Assembly: GCF_000373785.1 (NCBI RefSeq) | Contig: NZ_KB892379.1 | Span: 87,916 to 151,915 of the forward strand | Reading direction: 5' to 3' | Length of the DNA stretch: 64,000 nucleotides | From: Erysipelothrix tonsillarum DSM 14972 | Lineage (GTDB): Bacteria; Bacillota_I; Bacilli_A; Erysipelotrichales; Erysipelotrichaceae | Part shown: positions 1-11,548 of the stretch, piece after piece | How positions within the stretch are numbered: position 1 is the stretch's first letter | How the letters are laid out: the number at the start of each line of letters is the position of its first letter | Program-made: the position numbers and the translations under genes | Notes under the pieces: generated by a model | Seen by the model: the letters and a program-made list of their open reading frames with translations, nothing else | Told to the model about the DNA's origin: nothing | Database searches by the model: none

Positions 1-27
1 TCCACATTAGTGATAATATATATAATT

Positions 28-57
28 GCATAATAGTGGATTTATGCGCGTTTTTTT
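28..57 (+). terminator. Possible attenuator hairpin in the rpoB leader
   Basis: GCATAA (28-33) can pair with TTATGC (42-47), and a run of seven T begins three bases later (51-57). A second weaker pairing is TCCAC (1-5) with GTGGA (36-40). This could be a leaky terminator before rpoB or the end of the upstream unit. The stem is short and AT-rich, so the call is weak. Confidence 0.3.
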
Positions 58-91
58 GGTTGTTTAAAAAGTACAGGAAAGGATGGCATAA

Positions 92-3000
92 ATGGAGAAA
101 AACCAAGTATATAGTGTAAAGAAATTTGGTAATAAGGCTACCCGTCGTGATTACTCTCAAGTTAGTGGAACCTTAGAATTGCCTAATTTGGTAGAAATTC
201 AAACGGATGCGTATGAATGGTTTAAAAACGAGGGACTCTTTGAAGTTTTTAACGAAATCTATCCTATTCAAAGCTATAATGAAAATGTAAAATTAAAGTT
301 CATGGATTATTCATTTGGTGAACCTAAATATAACGTAGATGAGTGCCGATCACGCGAAGCAAACTATGCAGCGCCTCTTCGAGCAACAATGCGTCTAGAA
401 GTAATTAACAAACAAACTGGTGAAGTGATTGAAAAAGAAGAAGAGGTGTTCCTCGGAGATCTTCCTTTAATGACAGAAACTGGAACCTTTATTATTAATG
501 GAGCGGAACGAGTTATTGTTTCGCAAATTGTGCGTTCTCCTGGAGCGTATTTTAAATCTGAAAATGATGATAAAACTGGCCGTGATACATTCATGTCCGA
601 ATTGATTCCAAGTCGTGGTACTTGGTTAGAATTTATGAGTGATGACCGTAAAGCCGCAAATGGTCGCGTTGTTAACATGAAAGTTGACCGTAAACGTACG
701 ATTGTTTCAACAATTCTTTTCAAGGCATTTGGTTTAAGTCTTGATTTACAAGAAGGTGAAGATGCGTTCGATACACACTCATTCAAAACGTTCTTAAATG
801 CTATGAATTTACCTGTTTATGATGAATGGGAAGAAATTGATAGCGAAAAACGTGAATTCTTAACTTTATATGCGTTACTCTATACAGCATTCTTCGGAAA
901 CTATCCTGAGATTGTTAACTCATTAGTATTAGATAAGACTGTTACGTTTGAAGATTCATTACGCGTAATGTATGAAAACCAACGTGCTGATGAAATTCCT
1001 ACAACAGACGGTGCTATCAACTTAATGAACGCGAAGTTCTTAGATCCACGCCGTTATGACCTCAATAAAGCAGGTCGCTATAAAATTCATAAAAAACTCG
1101 AAGTTTACAATCGTGTAAACGGAACGATTCTTACAAATGACATTAAAGATATTAATGGAAATGTTGTATTTGAAAAAGGGACACACATTACACGTCGTGA
1201 TGATGTCTTAAAATTACGTGATGTATTACGCGAAGGTGGATACATGAACGTATTCCCACTTAAGAATATTTTCTCAGCACCAGATGTTCGTGACATTACG
1301 GTTGATGGAAATATTCATTTAGTTGGACGTATCTTATCAAAAGATGTTGATGGTGATGATTTTGAATTTGAGCGTGGAACTGTTCTTACAGCTCAAGACC
1401 TTGAAACCTTAAAGGGTGAAGATATTCAAATTTACACTGGTATTATGGCAAAAGAAGTTGTTGTAACGAAAGATAACGTATGGGCAGTGTTGAACTACTC
1501 ACAACGTTTATACACAGTTGGACGAATTCTTGATGCTTCTGGAGCAGATATGATGTCTGCAAAAGGTAATTTAGTTGCTGATCGTTTCACACCAAATTAC
1601 AATGTACCTAAAATTAATAAAACAAATGAAAAACTGATTGTTGAATCATTGGAAGATGGACCTGTAACATTATGGTTAGTTGGTGCCGCAATGCAAGAAT
1701 TATTCGTTGCTCAAGAAGATGACGAAGAAGAAATTGTTAAAATTGTTGGTATTGACCCATTACTAGAAAAAACGACAATTGTGGCATCAGATATTTATGC
1801 TACATACTCATATTTCTTAAACTTCATTGATGGTGTTGGTAATGAAGACGATATTGACCAATTAGGTAACCGTCGTATTCGTACAGTTGGAGAATTAATC
1901 CAAAACCAATTCCGTATCGGTTTAAGCCGTATGGAACGCGTTGTTAAGGAACGTATGTCAATCTCTTCAGATTCATCAAACTTAACACCTAAAAATCTTA
2001 CAAACGTTCGTCCACTGACAGCGATGGTTAAAGAGTTCTTCTCTTCATCACAATTGTCACAATTTATGGACCAATTGAACCCACTTGCTGAGCTTACAAA
2101 TAAACGTCGTATTTCAGCTTTAGGACCGGGTGGACTTACTCGTGACCGTGCTGGTTTCGAAGTTCGAGATGTTCATACATCACACTACGGTCGTATTTGT
2201 CCGATTGAAACACCTGAAGGACCAAACATTGGTTTGATCTCTAACCTTACATCTTATGGAAAACTTGATAAATATGGATTTATTCAAACGCCATATCGAA
2301 TTGTTACGCCAGATGGAACCGTTACGGAAGAAATTATCTATCTTTCAGCGGACGATGAGTTCGAATATGTTATTGCCCAAGCGAATGAAGTTCAAGATCA
2401 CAAACTTGTGAACGAAGAAGTTGTTGTTCGTTACCGTGGTGAAAACATTCTTGCACACCGTGATACTGTTGAATTGATTGACGTTAGTCCTAAACAAATT
2501 GTTTCTGTTGCGACAGCAGCGATTCCATTCTTGGAAAATGATGATGCGTCACGTGCTCTTATGGGTGCCAACATGCAACGTCAAGCTGTTCCACTTTTAA
2601 AACCTAACTCACCTTACGTTGGTACGGGTATTGAACACCGTATTGCGAAAGACTCAGGAAGTGCAGTAATTTGTCATGAAGACGGAATTGTTTCTTATGT
2701 CGATGCCAACCGCGTTATTGTAAACGGCGTATCAGGTAAGGAACGTACATATTTATTACAAAAATTCAGACGTTCAAACCAAGGTACATGTATTAACCAA
2801 AAACCTTTAGTAGCTCTTGGTGAAAAAGTCTCAGATGGAGATATTCTTGCGGATGGACCATCGATGCAAAATGGTGAACTTGCTCTTGGACAAAACGTTA
2901 CGGTCGCATTTATGACATGGAACGGTTATAACTATGAGGATGCGATCATCATGAGTGAGCGCCTTGTAAAAGAAGACGTTTATACTTCAATTCATATTGA

Positions 3001-4210
3001 GGAATATACTCTTGAAGTTCGTGAGACAAAGCTCGGACCTGAAGAAATAACACGAGATATACCAAACGTTAGTGAAGTCGCATGTCGTCATCTTGATGCA
3101 CGCGGAATCGTAATGATTGGTGCAGAAGTTAAAGAAGGCGATATCCTTGTAGGTAAAGTTACACCTAAAGGACAAAGCGAAATCTCACCTGAAGAAAAAT
3201 TATTGCTTGCAATCTTTGGTGAAAAATCACGTGAAGTACGTGATAACTCACTCAAAGTACCACACGGTGGATCGGGTATTGTTCAAGATATCAAAATCTT
3301 TAGCCGTTCAGAAGGTCATGACTTACCACCTGGAGTAAGTGAATCTGTTAAGGTTTACATCGTTCAAAAACGTAAAATCCATGAAGGTGACAAGATGGCT
3401 GGACGTCACGGTAATAAAGGGGTTATCTCTAAGATTCTTCCTGTAGAAGATATGCCATACATGGAAGATGGTACACCAGTTGATATCATGCTTAACCCAC
3501 TAGGGGTTCCAAGTCGTATGAACATTGGACAAATCTTAGAATTACACCTTGGTATTGCAGCTAAGAATTTAAATATTAAATTTGCGACAAGTGTTTTTGA
3601 TGGTATTGAGACGGATGAACTCTTCAATATCATGAAAGAAGGTAATGTCTCTCCAGATGGTAAGATGGTACTCTTCGATGGACAAACAGGAGAACGTTAT
3701 GATGAACGTATTTCTGTGGGTGTTATGTACATGCTTAAGTTATCCCATATGATTGACGATAAACTTCATGCTCGTGCAACAGGTCCATACTCACTTGTTA
3801 CACAACAACCACTTGGTGGTAAAGCACAAAATGGTGGACAAAGATTTGGAGAAATGGAAGTTTGGGCACTTTATGCATATGGTGCAGCGAACACACTTCA
3901 AGAAATCCTTACAATTAAGTCGGATGACGTTAATGGACGTACGAAGACCTATGCCGCTATTCAAAATGGTGAAGATATTCCTGAACCAGGAATTCCAGAA
4001 TCATTCCGAGTACTTAAACATGAACTCCAAGCACTTGCACTTGATGTAAAATTCTTGGATGAAAATAGAGAAGAAATCAAAGAAAGTCTTGTAGATGGTG
4101 ATGAAGAAGTTGCTTCAGCACCATCCCAAGATGTTCCACAACCAGAAATCGTTGTGGAAATCGAAGAAACTAATGAGGTTGAGTCACTTAACCTTGATGA
4201 GCAAGCGTAG
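92..4210 (+). CDS. rpoB: RNA polymerase beta subunit RpoB
   Basis: Catalytic beta subunit of DNA-dependent RNA polymerase. The start is the ATG that follows AGGAAAGGA; the N-terminus ([20 protein letters not shown]) is typical of the family. The rifampicin-pocket block [20 protein letters not shown] lies at about residues 652-671, and the C-terminal [12 protein letters not shown] block is present. At 1372 aa it is longer than the usual Firmicutes form (about 1190): roughly 190 extra residues lie before the rifampicin region, much of it between about residues 320 and 575, and an acidic tail of about 40 residues ends the protein. Residue 670, equivalent to E. coli His526, is Asn. rpoC follows after 17 bases, so the two are cotranscribed. 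Confidence 0.98.
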   Translation: MEKNQVYSVKKFGNKATRRDYSQVSGTLELPNLVEIQTDAYEWFKNEGLFEVFNEIYPIQSYNENVKLKFMDYSFGEPKYNVDECRSREANYAAPLRATMRLEVINKQTGEVIEKEEEVFLGDLPLMTETGTFIINGAERVIVSQIVRSPGAYFKSENDDKTGRDTFMSELIPSRGTWLEFMSDDRKAANGRVVNMKVDRKRTIVSTILFKAFGLSLDLQEGEDAFDTHSFKTFLNAMNLPVYDEWEEIDSEKREFLTLYALLYTAFFGNYPEIVNSLVLDKTVTFEDSLRVMYENQRADEIPTTDGAINLMNAKFLDPRRYDLNKAGRYKIHKKLEVYNRVNGTILTNDIKDINGNVVFEKGTHITRRDDVLKLRDVLREGGYMNVFPLKNIFSAPDVRDITVDGNIHLVGRILSKDVDGDDFEFERGTVLTAQDLETLKGEDIQIYTGIMAKEVVVTKDNVWAVLNYSQRLYTVGRILDASGADMMSAKGNLVADRFTPNYNVPKINKTNEKLIVESLEDGPVTLWLVGAAMQELFVAQEDDEEEIVKIVGIDPLLEKTTIVASDIYATYSYFLNFIDGVGNEDDIDQLGNRRIRTVGELIQNQFRIGLSRMERVVKERMSISSDSSNLTPKNLTNVRPLTAMVKEFFSSSQLSQFMDQLNPLAELTNKRRISALGPGGLTRDRAGFEVRDVHTSHYGRICPIETPEGPNIGLISNLTSYGKLDKYGFIQTPYRIVTPDGTVTEEIIYLSADDEFEYVIAQANEVQDHKLVNEEVVVRYRGENILAHRDTVELIDVSPKQIVSVATAAIPFLENDDASRALMGANMQRQAVPLLKPNSPYVGTGIEHRIAKDSGSAVICHEDGIVSYVDANRVIVNGVSGKERTYLLQKFRRSNQGTCINQKPLVALGEKVSDGDILADGPSMQNGELALGQNVTVAFMTWNGYNYEDAIIMSERLVKEDVYTSIHIEEYTLEVRETKLGPEEITRDIPNVSEVACRHLDARGIVMIGAEVKEGDILVGKVTPKGQSEISPEEKLLLAIFGEKSREVRDNSLKVPHGGSGIVQDIKIFSRSEGHDLPPGVSESVKVYIVQKRKIHEGDKMAGRHGNKGVISKILPVEDMPYMEDGTPVDIMLNPLGVPSRMNIGQILELHLGIAAKNLNIKFATSVFDGIETDELFNIMKEGNVSPDGKMVLFDGQTGERYDERISVGVMYMLKLSHMIDDKLHARATGPYSLVTQQPLGGKAQNGGQRFGEMEVWALYAYGAANTLQEILTIKSDDVNGRTKTYAAIQNGEDIPEPGIPESFRVLKHELQALALDVKFLDENREEIKESLVDGDEEVASAPSQDVPQPEIVVEIEETNEVESLNLDEQA

Positions 4211-4227
4211 AAGGAGGCGGTAATCTC

Positions 4228-7200
4228 ATGAGTATTAATAATTTTGACGCAATTCAACTCGCTTTAGCATCCCCTGAGCGCATTCTAGAATGGTCTCATG
4301 GCGAAGTAAAGAAACCAGAAACAATTAATTACCGTTCACAAAAACCGGAACGAGACGGATTATTCTGTGAAAAGATTTTTGGTCCTACAAAGGACTGGGA
4401 ATGTTACTGTGGTAAGTACAAGAAGGTACGTTACCGTGGAGTTATTTGTGACCGTTGTGGTGTTGAAGTAACGAAATCAGCTGTACGTCGTGAACGTATG
4501 GGACATATTACTTTAGCTGCCCCAGTAGCACATATTTGGTATTTACGTGGTATTCCATCACGTATGAGTTTATTATTAAACATTACGCCTAAAATTTTAG
4601 AAGAAGTTGTATACTTTGTTAAATGGGTTATTGTTGATCCAAAGAAATCTGGATTACAATACAAACAAATTATTGATGACCGCGAATATCGCGAATATAT
4701 CAATCAATACGGACCAAACGGTTTCGTAGCCCAAGCAGGGGGAGAAGGTATCAAATCCTTGCTTGAAAATATAGATTTAGAAAAAGAACGTAATGAAATT
4801 CTTGAGTTATTAGAAACTGCTAAAGGGGATAAACGTAAGAAGTTAATTCGACGTCTTGAAACTGTAGAAGCATTTATTAATTCTGATAATATGCCAGAAT
4901 GGATGGTACTGACTGAACTTCCAGTTATTCCACCAGATTTACGTCCAATGTTACAACTTGATGGTGGTCGTTTCGCTGCTTCAGATGCAAATGATTTATA
5001 CCGTCGCGTTATTACACGTAACAATCGTTTAAAACGATTACTTGAAATGGGAACACCACAAGTTATTGTTCAAAATGAAAAACGTATGCTCCAAGAAGCT
5101 GTAGATGCGTTAATCGATAATGGTCGTCGCTCAAAACCTGTTACAGGTGCTGGTGGACGTCCGCTAAAATCACTTTCACACAGTCTTAAAGGGAAACAAG
5201 GTCGTTTCCGTGCCAACTTACTTGGTAAACGTGTAGACTTCTCCGGTCGTTCAGTAATCGCTGTTGGACCAGATCTCAAGATGTATGAATGTGGTATTCC
5301 TAAAGAGATGGCAATTCAACTCTTTAAACCATTTGTAGTTAATGAAATGAAAGTACGTGGTATTAGTAATAATGCTAAAGCTGCTGAAAAACTGATTGAA
5401 CGTCAAGACCCACGTGTTTGGGATATTGTTGAAGAAGTAATTCAAGATCACCCTGTGCTCTTAAACCGTGCCCCTACACTTCACCGTCTTGGTATTCAAG
5501 CCTTTAAACCAAAAATGATTGAAGGTCGTGCAATTCGTCTTCACCCACTCGTAACACCTGCGTTTAACGCGGACTTTGATGGTGACCAAATGGCGGTACA
5601 CGTTCCATTATCAGAAATGGCACAGGCAGAAGCAGAACTCTTGATGCTTGGTTCAAGAAATATTCTTGGTCCAAAAGATGGTAAACCAATTGTTACGCCA
5701 TCACAAGATATGGTTCTTGGTAACTTCTACTTAAACATGGAAGAAACCCCAGAAGAATTTGAAGAAAAAGCCTTACAATGTGAAGCTCGTGGTGATATGG
5801 AAGAAGGCGCTAAATGGCGTCGCTTTGGTGAAAACCAAGGGAAAGCATTCCGCGATATTAACGAAGCACAACTTGCTTACGAACATGGTTTGATTCACTT
5901 ACATACACGTATTTGTGTTCGTGCATCATCAATCAAAAAATCAACACTCAGTGCAAAACAAAATGAAATGTACTTAGTGACAACGCTCGGTAAACTTATC
6001 TTTAATGATATGTTCCCAAGTGACTTCCCATACTTAAATGAAGTATCTGCTGATAACTTTAAAGCAACACCTGATAAATTCTTTGTTGCTATGGGACAAG
6101 ATGTTCGCGAAATCATCAGTGCAATGCCATTGAATAATGATTTCAAGAAAAAAGATCTCGAGAAAATCATCAAAGAAATCTTTGATCGTTACTCAATCGA
6201 TAAAACAGCAGAAATCTTAGACAATATTAAAGATCTTGGTTTCCGTTATTCAACAGTTGCAGGGATGACCGTTGCACTTAGCGACATCAACGTTGCACCG
6301 AATAAGGAAAAATATGTTGAAGAAGGTAAAGAACAAGCTGCAAAATTAATGAAACAATACAAACGTGGTCGTTTAACTGCTCAAGAGTGGGAAGGTAAAC
6401 TGATGACACTTTGGGATGGTATTAAGAGTCGTGTTGGGTCTGAATTAATGGCCGAGCTTGCTCGTAAAAACCCAATTAACATGATGGCTACATCAGGTGC
6501 TCGTGGTAACGTTTCAAACTTTACGCAATTATCCGGTATGCGTGGTTTAATGGGTAAACCTACTCAATCTAAATCAAAAGCTGGCTATCAATCATCAATT
6601 ATTGAGGTTCCTATTTACTCATCATTCCGTGAAGGTCTAAACGTTAGTGAATTCTTCGTTTCAACCCATGGTGTGCGTAAAGGACTTACCGATACTGCGC
6701 TTAAAACAGCGGAGTCCGGATATCTTACACGTCGTCTTGTTGACGTTGCGCAAGATGTTACAATCGTTGAAGATGATTGTTTCAGTGACAATGGCTTCCT
6801 TGTTGAAGAAATTGTTGACCGTAAATCAAATACAGTTGTAGAATCCTTACATGATCGTCTTGTTGGACGTTACATTAAAGAAACAATTGTTGATCCAAAA
6901 ACAAAAGAAGTTATTATTGAAGAAGATGAATACATCGATGAATTTGTTGCTAAACGAATTGTAAATTCTGGTATCAAACAAGTTCGTATTCGTTCTGTAT
7001 TCTCATGTGAATCAAAACATGGAATCTGTAAAAAATGTTACGGACGTAACATGGCTACAGGTGAAATTGTTGAGGTTGGTGAAGCAGTCGGTATCGTTGC
7101 TGCTCAATCAATCGGGGAACCTGGTACACAGCTAACCATGCGTACATTCCACACCGGTGGGGTTGCGGTTGCTGGTGGTGAAGATATCACTCAAGGTCTT

Positions 7201-8004
7201 CCACGTGTTGAAGAACTCTTCGAAGCACGTTCACCAAAACTTGGTGCGGCTATTTCTGAAATCGCTGGACGTATTACGGATATCCGTAATGCTGAAGATG
7301 GATTTGGATATATCATCACCGTTTCAAACGACAAAACATCCGTTGAGCATCATACATTACCACATCAACCCGCTCGTGCTTGGTTGAAAGTTGGTTCTGA
7401 AGTTGCAGCAGGTGAAAAACTTACAGAAGGTTCCGTAGATCCTAAGAAACTTATGGAATATGCTGGTCGTTTGGATGTTCAAAAATACATTCTTAAAGAA
7501 GTTAAGAAAGTTTACCAAAGTGGTGGTATCGAAATCTCAGATAAGCACATTGAAGTTATGGTTAACCAAATGATGCGTAAGGTTATCGTAATTGACGGAC
7601 AAGACACAGGAATTTCTCCAGGTGTTCAAATGCACGTTGATAACATGACCCAAATTAATGAAGATATCCTCATGGAAGGCAAGAACCCTGCACGTTATCG
7701 TCCAGTGTTACTTGGTATTTCGAAAGCTTCTGTTGAAACAGAATCATTCTTGTCAGCTGCTTCATTCCAAGAAACTACAAAGGTTCTTACTGATGCAGCA
7801 ATCAAATCGAAGATTGACCCACTTATGGGACTTAAAGAAAATGTTATCATTGGTAAGAAAATTCCAGCGGGAACAGGATCTGAGTTATACCGTGAGTCAA
7901 CCGAAATGGTTAAAGAACTTGCAGCAATAAAACGTGAAGCACGTATTGAGCGCAACACAATTGAAGAAGAAGATTCCGTTATCAGCGAAATTATTCGTGG
8001 ATAA
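4228..8004 (+). CDS. rpoC: RNA polymerase beta' subunit RpoC
   Basis: Catalytic beta' subunit of RNA polymerase, partner of RpoB. The start ATG follows GAAGGAGGCGG. An N-terminal zinc finger (CYCG...CDRC, about residues 58-77) is followed by the active-site motif NADFDGDQ near residue 446, which binds the catalytic Mg2+, and by a second cysteine cluster ([11 protein letters not shown]) near 927. The 1258-aa length is slightly above the Firmicutes norm (about 1200). It lies 17 bases after rpoB and is followed by a terminator. Confidence 0.98.
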   Translation: MSINNFDAIQLALASPERILEWSHGEVKKPETINYRSQKPERDGLFCEKIFGPTKDWECYCGKYKKVRYRGVICDRCGVEVTKSAVRRERMGHITLAAPVAHIWYLRGIPSRMSLLLNITPKILEEVVYFVKWVIVDPKKSGLQYKQIIDDREYREYINQYGPNGFVAQAGGEGIKSLLENIDLEKERNEILELLETAKGDKRKKLIRRLETVEAFINSDNMPEWMVLTELPVIPPDLRPMLQLDGGRFAASDANDLYRRVITRNNRLKRLLEMGTPQVIVQNEKRMLQEAVDALIDNGRRSKPVTGAGGRPLKSLSHSLKGKQGRFRANLLGKRVDFSGRSVIAVGPDLKMYECGIPKEMAIQLFKPFVVNEMKVRGISNNAKAAEKLIERQDPRVWDIVEEVIQDHPVLLNRAPTLHRLGIQAFKPKMIEGRAIRLHPLVTPAFNADFDGDQMAVHVPLSEMAQAEAELLMLGSRNILGPKDGKPIVTPSQDMVLGNFYLNMEETPEEFEEKALQCEARGDMEEGAKWRRFGENQGKAFRDINEAQLAYEHGLIHLHTRICVRASSIKKSTLSAKQNEMYLVTTLGKLIFNDMFPSDFPYLNEVSADNFKATPDKFFVAMGQDVREIISAMPLNNDFKKKDLEKIIKEIFDRYSIDKTAEILDNIKDLGFRYSTVAGMTVALSDINVAPNKEKYVEEGKEQAAKLMKQYKRGRLTAQEWEGKLMTLWDGIKSRVGSELMAELARKNPINMMATSGARGNVSNFTQLSGMRGLMGKPTQSKSKAGYQSSIIEVPIYSSFREGLNVSEFFVSTHGVRKGLTDTALKTAESGYLTRRLVDVAQDVTIVEDDCFSDNGFLVEEIVDRKSNTVVESLHDRLVGRYIKETIVDPKTKEVIIEEDEYIDEFVAKRIVNSGIKQVRIRSVFSCESKHGICKKCYGRNMATGEIVEVGEAVGIVAAQSIGEPGTQLTMRTFHTGGVAVAGGEDITQGLPRVEELFEARSPKLGAAISEIAGRITDIRNAEDGFGYIITVSNDKTSVEHHTLPHQPARAWLKVGSEVAAGEKLTEGSVDPKKLMEYAGRLDVQKYILKEVKKVYQSGGIEISDKHIEVMVNQMMRKVIVIDGQDTGISPGVQMHVDNMTQINEDILMEGKNPARYRPVLLGISKASVETESFLSAASFQETTKVLTDAAIKSKIDPLMGLKENVIIGKKIPAGTGSELYRESTEMVKELAAIKREARIERNTIEEEDSVISEIIRG

Positions 8005-8040
8005 TTTGAATTTAAAAGAATTCGTGAACTAAAAAAGAAG

Positions 8041-8075
8041 CCCTATGTCCCATTAAAAGGATGTAGGGTTTTTTT
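8041..8075 (+). terminator. Rho-independent terminator of rpoBC
   Basis: Ten-base stem 8041-8050 / 8059-8068 (two G-T wobbles) followed by seven T. It lies 36 bases after the rpoC stop. Confidence 0.9.
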
Positions 8076-8127
8076 ACTATACATATCTGATCGGAAAGGT
8101 TTATAATAATAAGACGGAGGCGTTGAT

Positions 8128-8895
8128 ATGAATAAAAAAGCAGAGTTTACAATTACGCTCGTACGTGAAGCAGGCGAACGTATTAAAGCAATGATGAACG
8201 AAGAGATTGATGTAAATCTAAAATCATCACGATCTGATTTTGTGACCAATGTGGACAAACAAACTGAAATGTTTCTCGTTGCTGGCATTCAAGCGGCTTA
8301 TGAAAATCAAAACTTCTTAACAGAAGAAAAAACGGTTGAACAAGAAGGTATGGAACATCTGTGGATTATTGATCCTATTGATGGTACGACAAACTTCATT
8401 TACCAGAAACAAAACTTTAGTATTTCTGTCGGTTATTATCATCTTGGGAAACCCATTTTTGGAGTCGTCTATGATGTCATGGCTAATGAAATGTTTGTAG
8501 GGATTATGGGTGAAGGCGCTTATCTTAATGGGGTTAAACTTCAGATGTTGAATCAAGAGACTGAATTGAAAGATTCAATCATTTCAGGTGATGTTTATCG
8601 ACCAGGTCTGTTCAAATTAACACCACATGAATTAAAACCGCTATTTATAACACATCGATTTTTAGGTTCGGGGGCGCTTGAAGTCTGTCATATTGCTGCA
8701 GGGCGTTGGCAATCATATGTATTTCCAAGTTTGAAAATTTGGGACTTTGCTGCAGCCGTTATTGTCCTCCAATGTGTTGGGGGAACCTATCATTTTGGAG
8801 ATTTAGAAGATGACCTGTATTTTGATAATGAACCGCGTGTCTTTATTGCAGCATCTAACCCAATCATTAAAGAGAGTCTAAAAGCATTAGTATAA
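8128..8895 (+). CDS. Inositol monophosphatase family protein (copy 1)
   Basis: Mg2+-dependent sugar/inositol phosphate phosphatase of the IMPase (SuhB/CysQ) superfamily. The metal-binding motifs are in order: LTEE near residues 64-67, WIIDPIDGTTN near 79-89, and WDFAAA near 205-210. Its 255-aa length is normal. The ATG follows GACGGAGG. A paralogue of identical length follows 10 bases later, so the pair looks like a tandem duplication. The substrate (inositol-1-phosphate, PAP or another) cannot be told from sequence. Confidence 0.9.
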   Translation: MNKKAEFTITLVREAGERIKAMMNEEIDVNLKSSRSDFVTNVDKQTEMFLVAGIQAAYENQNFLTEEKTVEQEGMEHLWIIDPIDGTTNFIYQKQNFSISVGYYHLGKPIFGVVYDVMANEMFVGIMGEGAYLNGVKLQMLNQETELKDSIISGDVYRPGLFKLTPHELKPLFITHRFLGSGALEVCHIAAGRWQSYVFPSLKIWDFAAAVIVLQCVGGTYHFGDLEDDLYFDNEPRVFIAASNPIIKESLKALV

Positions 8896-8905
8896 GGAGA
8901 AGTCT

Positions 8906-9673
8906 ATGCAATCAAAATTAGCATTCGCAAAAGAACTTGTGTATGAAGCAGGGGAGTATGTTCGCGAGCATATGAAAGAAGATTTAAATATTGATACAAA
9001 ATCAGCTCGAAATGATTTTGTAACCAATGTGGATAAAGGTACTGAACAATTTTTAGTGGATAAAATTAATGCTGCCTATTCAGCCCAAAATTTTATTACT
9101 GAGGAAAAGATGGTTGAATCGAAGGGACTCGATAACTTATGGATTATTGATCCGATTGATGGGACATCAAATTTTATTTTTGAGAAACGTAACTTTGCCA
9201 TCTCAGTGGGATACTATGAAGATCAAGCCCCTGTATTTGGAATTGTCTATGACGTAAGTCGCGACGAAATGTATGTGGGTGTTGAAGGTGAGGGTGCATA
9301 TCTTAATGATGTTAAACTTCCAATGTTACCACAAGAAAAGAGCCTCGATGACGCCGTGGTATATTCAGATACAAAAACACTCGACGTCATGTTTGGTGAT
9401 GCAGTTCAAGCGAATGATGCATTTATGTCCGTACGTTATATGGGTGCTGCTTCTCTTGAAATATGTGGCGTAGCCGCAGGTCGTCATCAAGTGTACTTAT
9501 CACGACGCTTGAAGGTATGGGATATAGCTGCTGCCACAATTATTCTTCGAGCTGTAGGTGGTGCATTCACTTACGATACATGCGATAATAAGATTATATT
9601 GAAAGATCAAAATTATGAGTTTATGTGTGCAGTCAATCCAACTGTTATTCAGGAACTTAAAGATAGGAGATAA
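8906..9673 (+). CDS. Inositol monophosphatase family protein (copy 2)
   Basis: Second IMPase paralogue of 255 aa, with all metal ligands kept: ITEE, WIIDPIDGTSN near residues 79-89 and WDIAAA. It aligns along its length with the preceding gene, but it has clearly diverged between the motifs. The ATG follows AAGGAG, ten bases after the first copy, and the hydrolase gene begins two bases after its stop, so all three form one operon. Confidence 0.9.
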   Translation: MQSKLAFAKELVYEAGEYVREHMKEDLNIDTKSARNDFVTNVDKGTEQFLVDKINAAYSAQNFITEEKMVESKGLDNLWIIDPIDGTSNFIFEKRNFAISVGYYEDQAPVFGIVYDVSRDEMYVGVEGEGAYLNDVKLPMLPQEKSLDDAVVYSDTKTLDVMFGDAVQANDAFMSVRYMGAASLEICGVAAGRHQVYLSRRLKVWDIAAATIILRAVGGAFTYDTCDNKIILKDQNYEFMCAVNPTVIQELKDRR

Positions 9674-9675
9674 AC

Positions 9676-10503
9676 ATGGAATCTTATTTAAAGATTAGTG
9701 ATGAGGTTTCACTGCGTTATGCAGTTGATTTAGTTGATAAACCCAAAGCAATTGTGTTGATTAATCATGGGTTTGCGGAGCATTTAGGTCGTTATGACCA
9801 TGTTGCGAAATATTTTAATGAATCAGGATTTAGTGTATATCGTTATGATTTACGAGGTCATGGTCGTACAGACTCCCCCAAAGGACATCTAGATTCATAT
9901 TTATCCTTTATTTCTGATTGTAATGAGATGGTTAAGTTTGTAAAAGATGAAAATATTGGTGTACCTGTGTTTATGCTAGGACACAGTATGGGTGGCTTGG
10001 TGACGACAATGTATGGTATTGCCCATCCTTATGAATTAAAAGGCCAAATATTATCTGGACCTGCAGTTGCACCACTCCCTCCGGTTCGAGGTAGAATGGG
10101 AAAAGTTTTAAATGTTGTCGGTAAATCGTTTAAGAAAGTCAATATTCGAAACGTTGTCGAGGATGATATTTGTTCTGTACCTGAAGTTGTGACCGCATAT
10201 AAAAATGATCCAGAGGTGCTTCATGAGGCAACCGCAGGGTTTATGCGTGAATTTTTAATTAAAGCACCTGATTTTGTAGCAAAGAATGTATCACGTTATC
10301 GTTATCCTGTTCTCATTTGTCATGGTGAGGAAGATAAAGTGGTTCCGGTGGAAGTTGGACAGTGGCTTTATGAAAATATAAGTTCAAAAAACAAACAATT
10401 AATCACATATCCAAATCTATATCATGAAATCCTTAATGAAACGATGTATCCAGAAATTTTGGAAACAATGGTCGAATGGATGAATATTCAACTCAATAAA
10501 TAA
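9676..10503 (+). CDS. Alpha/beta hydrolase, monoacylglycerol lipase-like
   Basis: Serine hydrolase of the monoglyceride lipase/lysophospholipase type (Hydrolase_4), probably cytosolic. It shows an early HGFAEHLGRYD oxyanion segment, RYDLRGHGRTDSPKGH, and the nucleophile elbow GHSMGG at about residues 102-107. An Asp in GEEDKVVP (about 218) and a His in LYHEI (about 249) complete the triad. The 275-aa length fits the family. It is the last gene of the inositol-phosphatase operon and is followed by a terminator. Lipid turnover is the likely role, inferred from family. Confidence 0.88.
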   Translation: MESYLKISDEVSLRYAVDLVDKPKAIVLINHGFAEHLGRYDHVAKYFNESGFSVYRYDLRGHGRTDSPKGHLDSYLSFISDCNEMVKFVKDENIGVPVFMLGHSMGGLVTTMYGIAHPYELKGQILSGPAVAPLPPVRGRMGKVLNVVGKSFKKVNIRNVVEDDICSVPEVVTAYKNDPEVLHEATAGFMREFLIKAPDFVAKNVSRYRYPVLICHGEEDKVVPVEVGQWLYENISSKNKQLITYPNLYHEILNETMYPEILETMVEWMNIQLNK

Positions 10504-10528
10504 CCCTTCTCGGAGGGTTATTTATTTA
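10499..10528 (+). terminator. Terminator after the lipase-like gene
   Basis: ATAACCCT and AGGGTTAT form an eight-base stem overlapping the stop codon, followed by a T-rich stretch (TTTATTTAT). Confidence 0.75.
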
Positions 10529-10589
10529 TCACAAGAAATGACCGTTTTGAATAAATCCAATCATTTATACTGTATATGGAGGTCGTAAT

Positions 10590-11438
10590 ATGAATACACT
10601 TGAGCATTTACAACATGCAGTTGATTATATTGAGGGTCATCTTGAAGATTTTTTGAGTTTAGAAATGATTGCAGAACAAGCGGGCTATTCTCCATATTAC
10701 TTTCATCATTTATTCTCGTCTTTAGCGGGAATTGGAGTCATGGATTATGTTCGTAAACGTCGTTTAACCCATGCAGGAACGCTTTTAATCAAAGAACAAG
10801 GTAAGGTTATCGATCTGGCTGTTTGCTTTGGTTATGAGACTTCTGAGGCGTTTAGTAAAGCATTTAAGAAACAACATCATTACACTCCAAGTGAAATTAG
10901 ACGCCAAGAAGGTTCGTTACAAACGACATTTCCGTTGAATTTCAAAAAAATGACAAAAGGAGCTGAGATAATGAAAATGCGTATCATCGAAAAACCTGCT
11001 TTAAATATTGCGGGGTATCAAAAAACATTCTGTTATGAGGATGGGTCGAATTTAAGAGAAATTCCTCAATTTTGGAATGAGATTAATTCGGATCAACGTG
11101 ATCTAGACTTATTTAGACGTAATGACCAAAAAATTAAGGGAGTTGTAGGTCTCTGCCAGCAGGGTGATGATGGGATGATGACTTACCTAATTGGAACGTC
11201 GTGTGACCCTCAAGCAGATTTGGTGAATGTTGAGATGGTTAAAAGTCGTTGGCTTGTATTTGATGCTGTTGGTCCATTGCCACAAGCAGTTCAAGATACA
11301 TGGGCAAAGATTGTTCGTGAGTTCTTACCAACGTGTGAGTATGAGATTGATGAATCAGTCGATTTAGAAGTTTATTCCGACGATGATCCTTGTGACGATT
11401 CGCTTGTGACCGAAATTTGGTTGAAAATTAAAGACTAA
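10590..11438 (+). CDS. AraC-family regulator with GyrI-like effector domain
   Basis: DNA-binding regulator. The N-terminal 100 residues hold the two helix-turn-helix motifs of the AraC/XylS family (SLEMIAEQAGYSPYYFHHLF and VIDLAVCFGYETSEAFSKAF). The C-terminal part from about residue 125 resembles the GyrI-like small-molecule binding domain (MRIIEKPALNIAGYQKTF). This domain order is that of the Rob/SoxS-like subgroup with an effector domain, which often controls drug export or stress genes. The ATG follows TGGAGG. It is a single-gene unit between terminators; the target is unknown. Confidence 0.88.
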   Translation: MNTLEHLQHAVDYIEGHLEDFLSLEMIAEQAGYSPYYFHHLFSSLAGIGVMDYVRKRRLTHAGTLLIKEQGKVIDLAVCFGYETSEAFSKAFKKQHHYTPSEIRRQEGSLQTTFPLNFKKMTKGAEIMKMRIIEKPALNIAGYQKTFCYEDGSNLREIPQFWNEINSDQRDLDLFRRNDQKIKGVVGLCQQGDDGMMTYLIGTSCDPQADLVNVEMVKSRWLVFDAVGPLPQAVQDTWAKIVREFLPTCEYEIDESVDLEVYSDDDPCDDSLVTEIWLKIKD

Positions 11439-11465
11439 TATCAAGCGATATCATGGTAATAAAAT

Positions 11466-11507
11466 AAAAACAGCATCATGTCGGATTTCCTTCAAGATGC
11501 TGTTTTT
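11466..11507. terminator. Bidirectional terminator between araC-type gene and hyaluronate lyase gene
   Basis: Twelve-base stem AAAAACAGCATC (11466-11477) / GATGCTGTTTTT (11496-11507), with the T tract on either strand. It serves the plus-strand regulator and the converging minus-strand lyase gene. Confidence 0.85.
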
Positions 11508-11548
11508 ATTATATATAATTAACAAAACCTGTTAATGCGGGGATAAGA

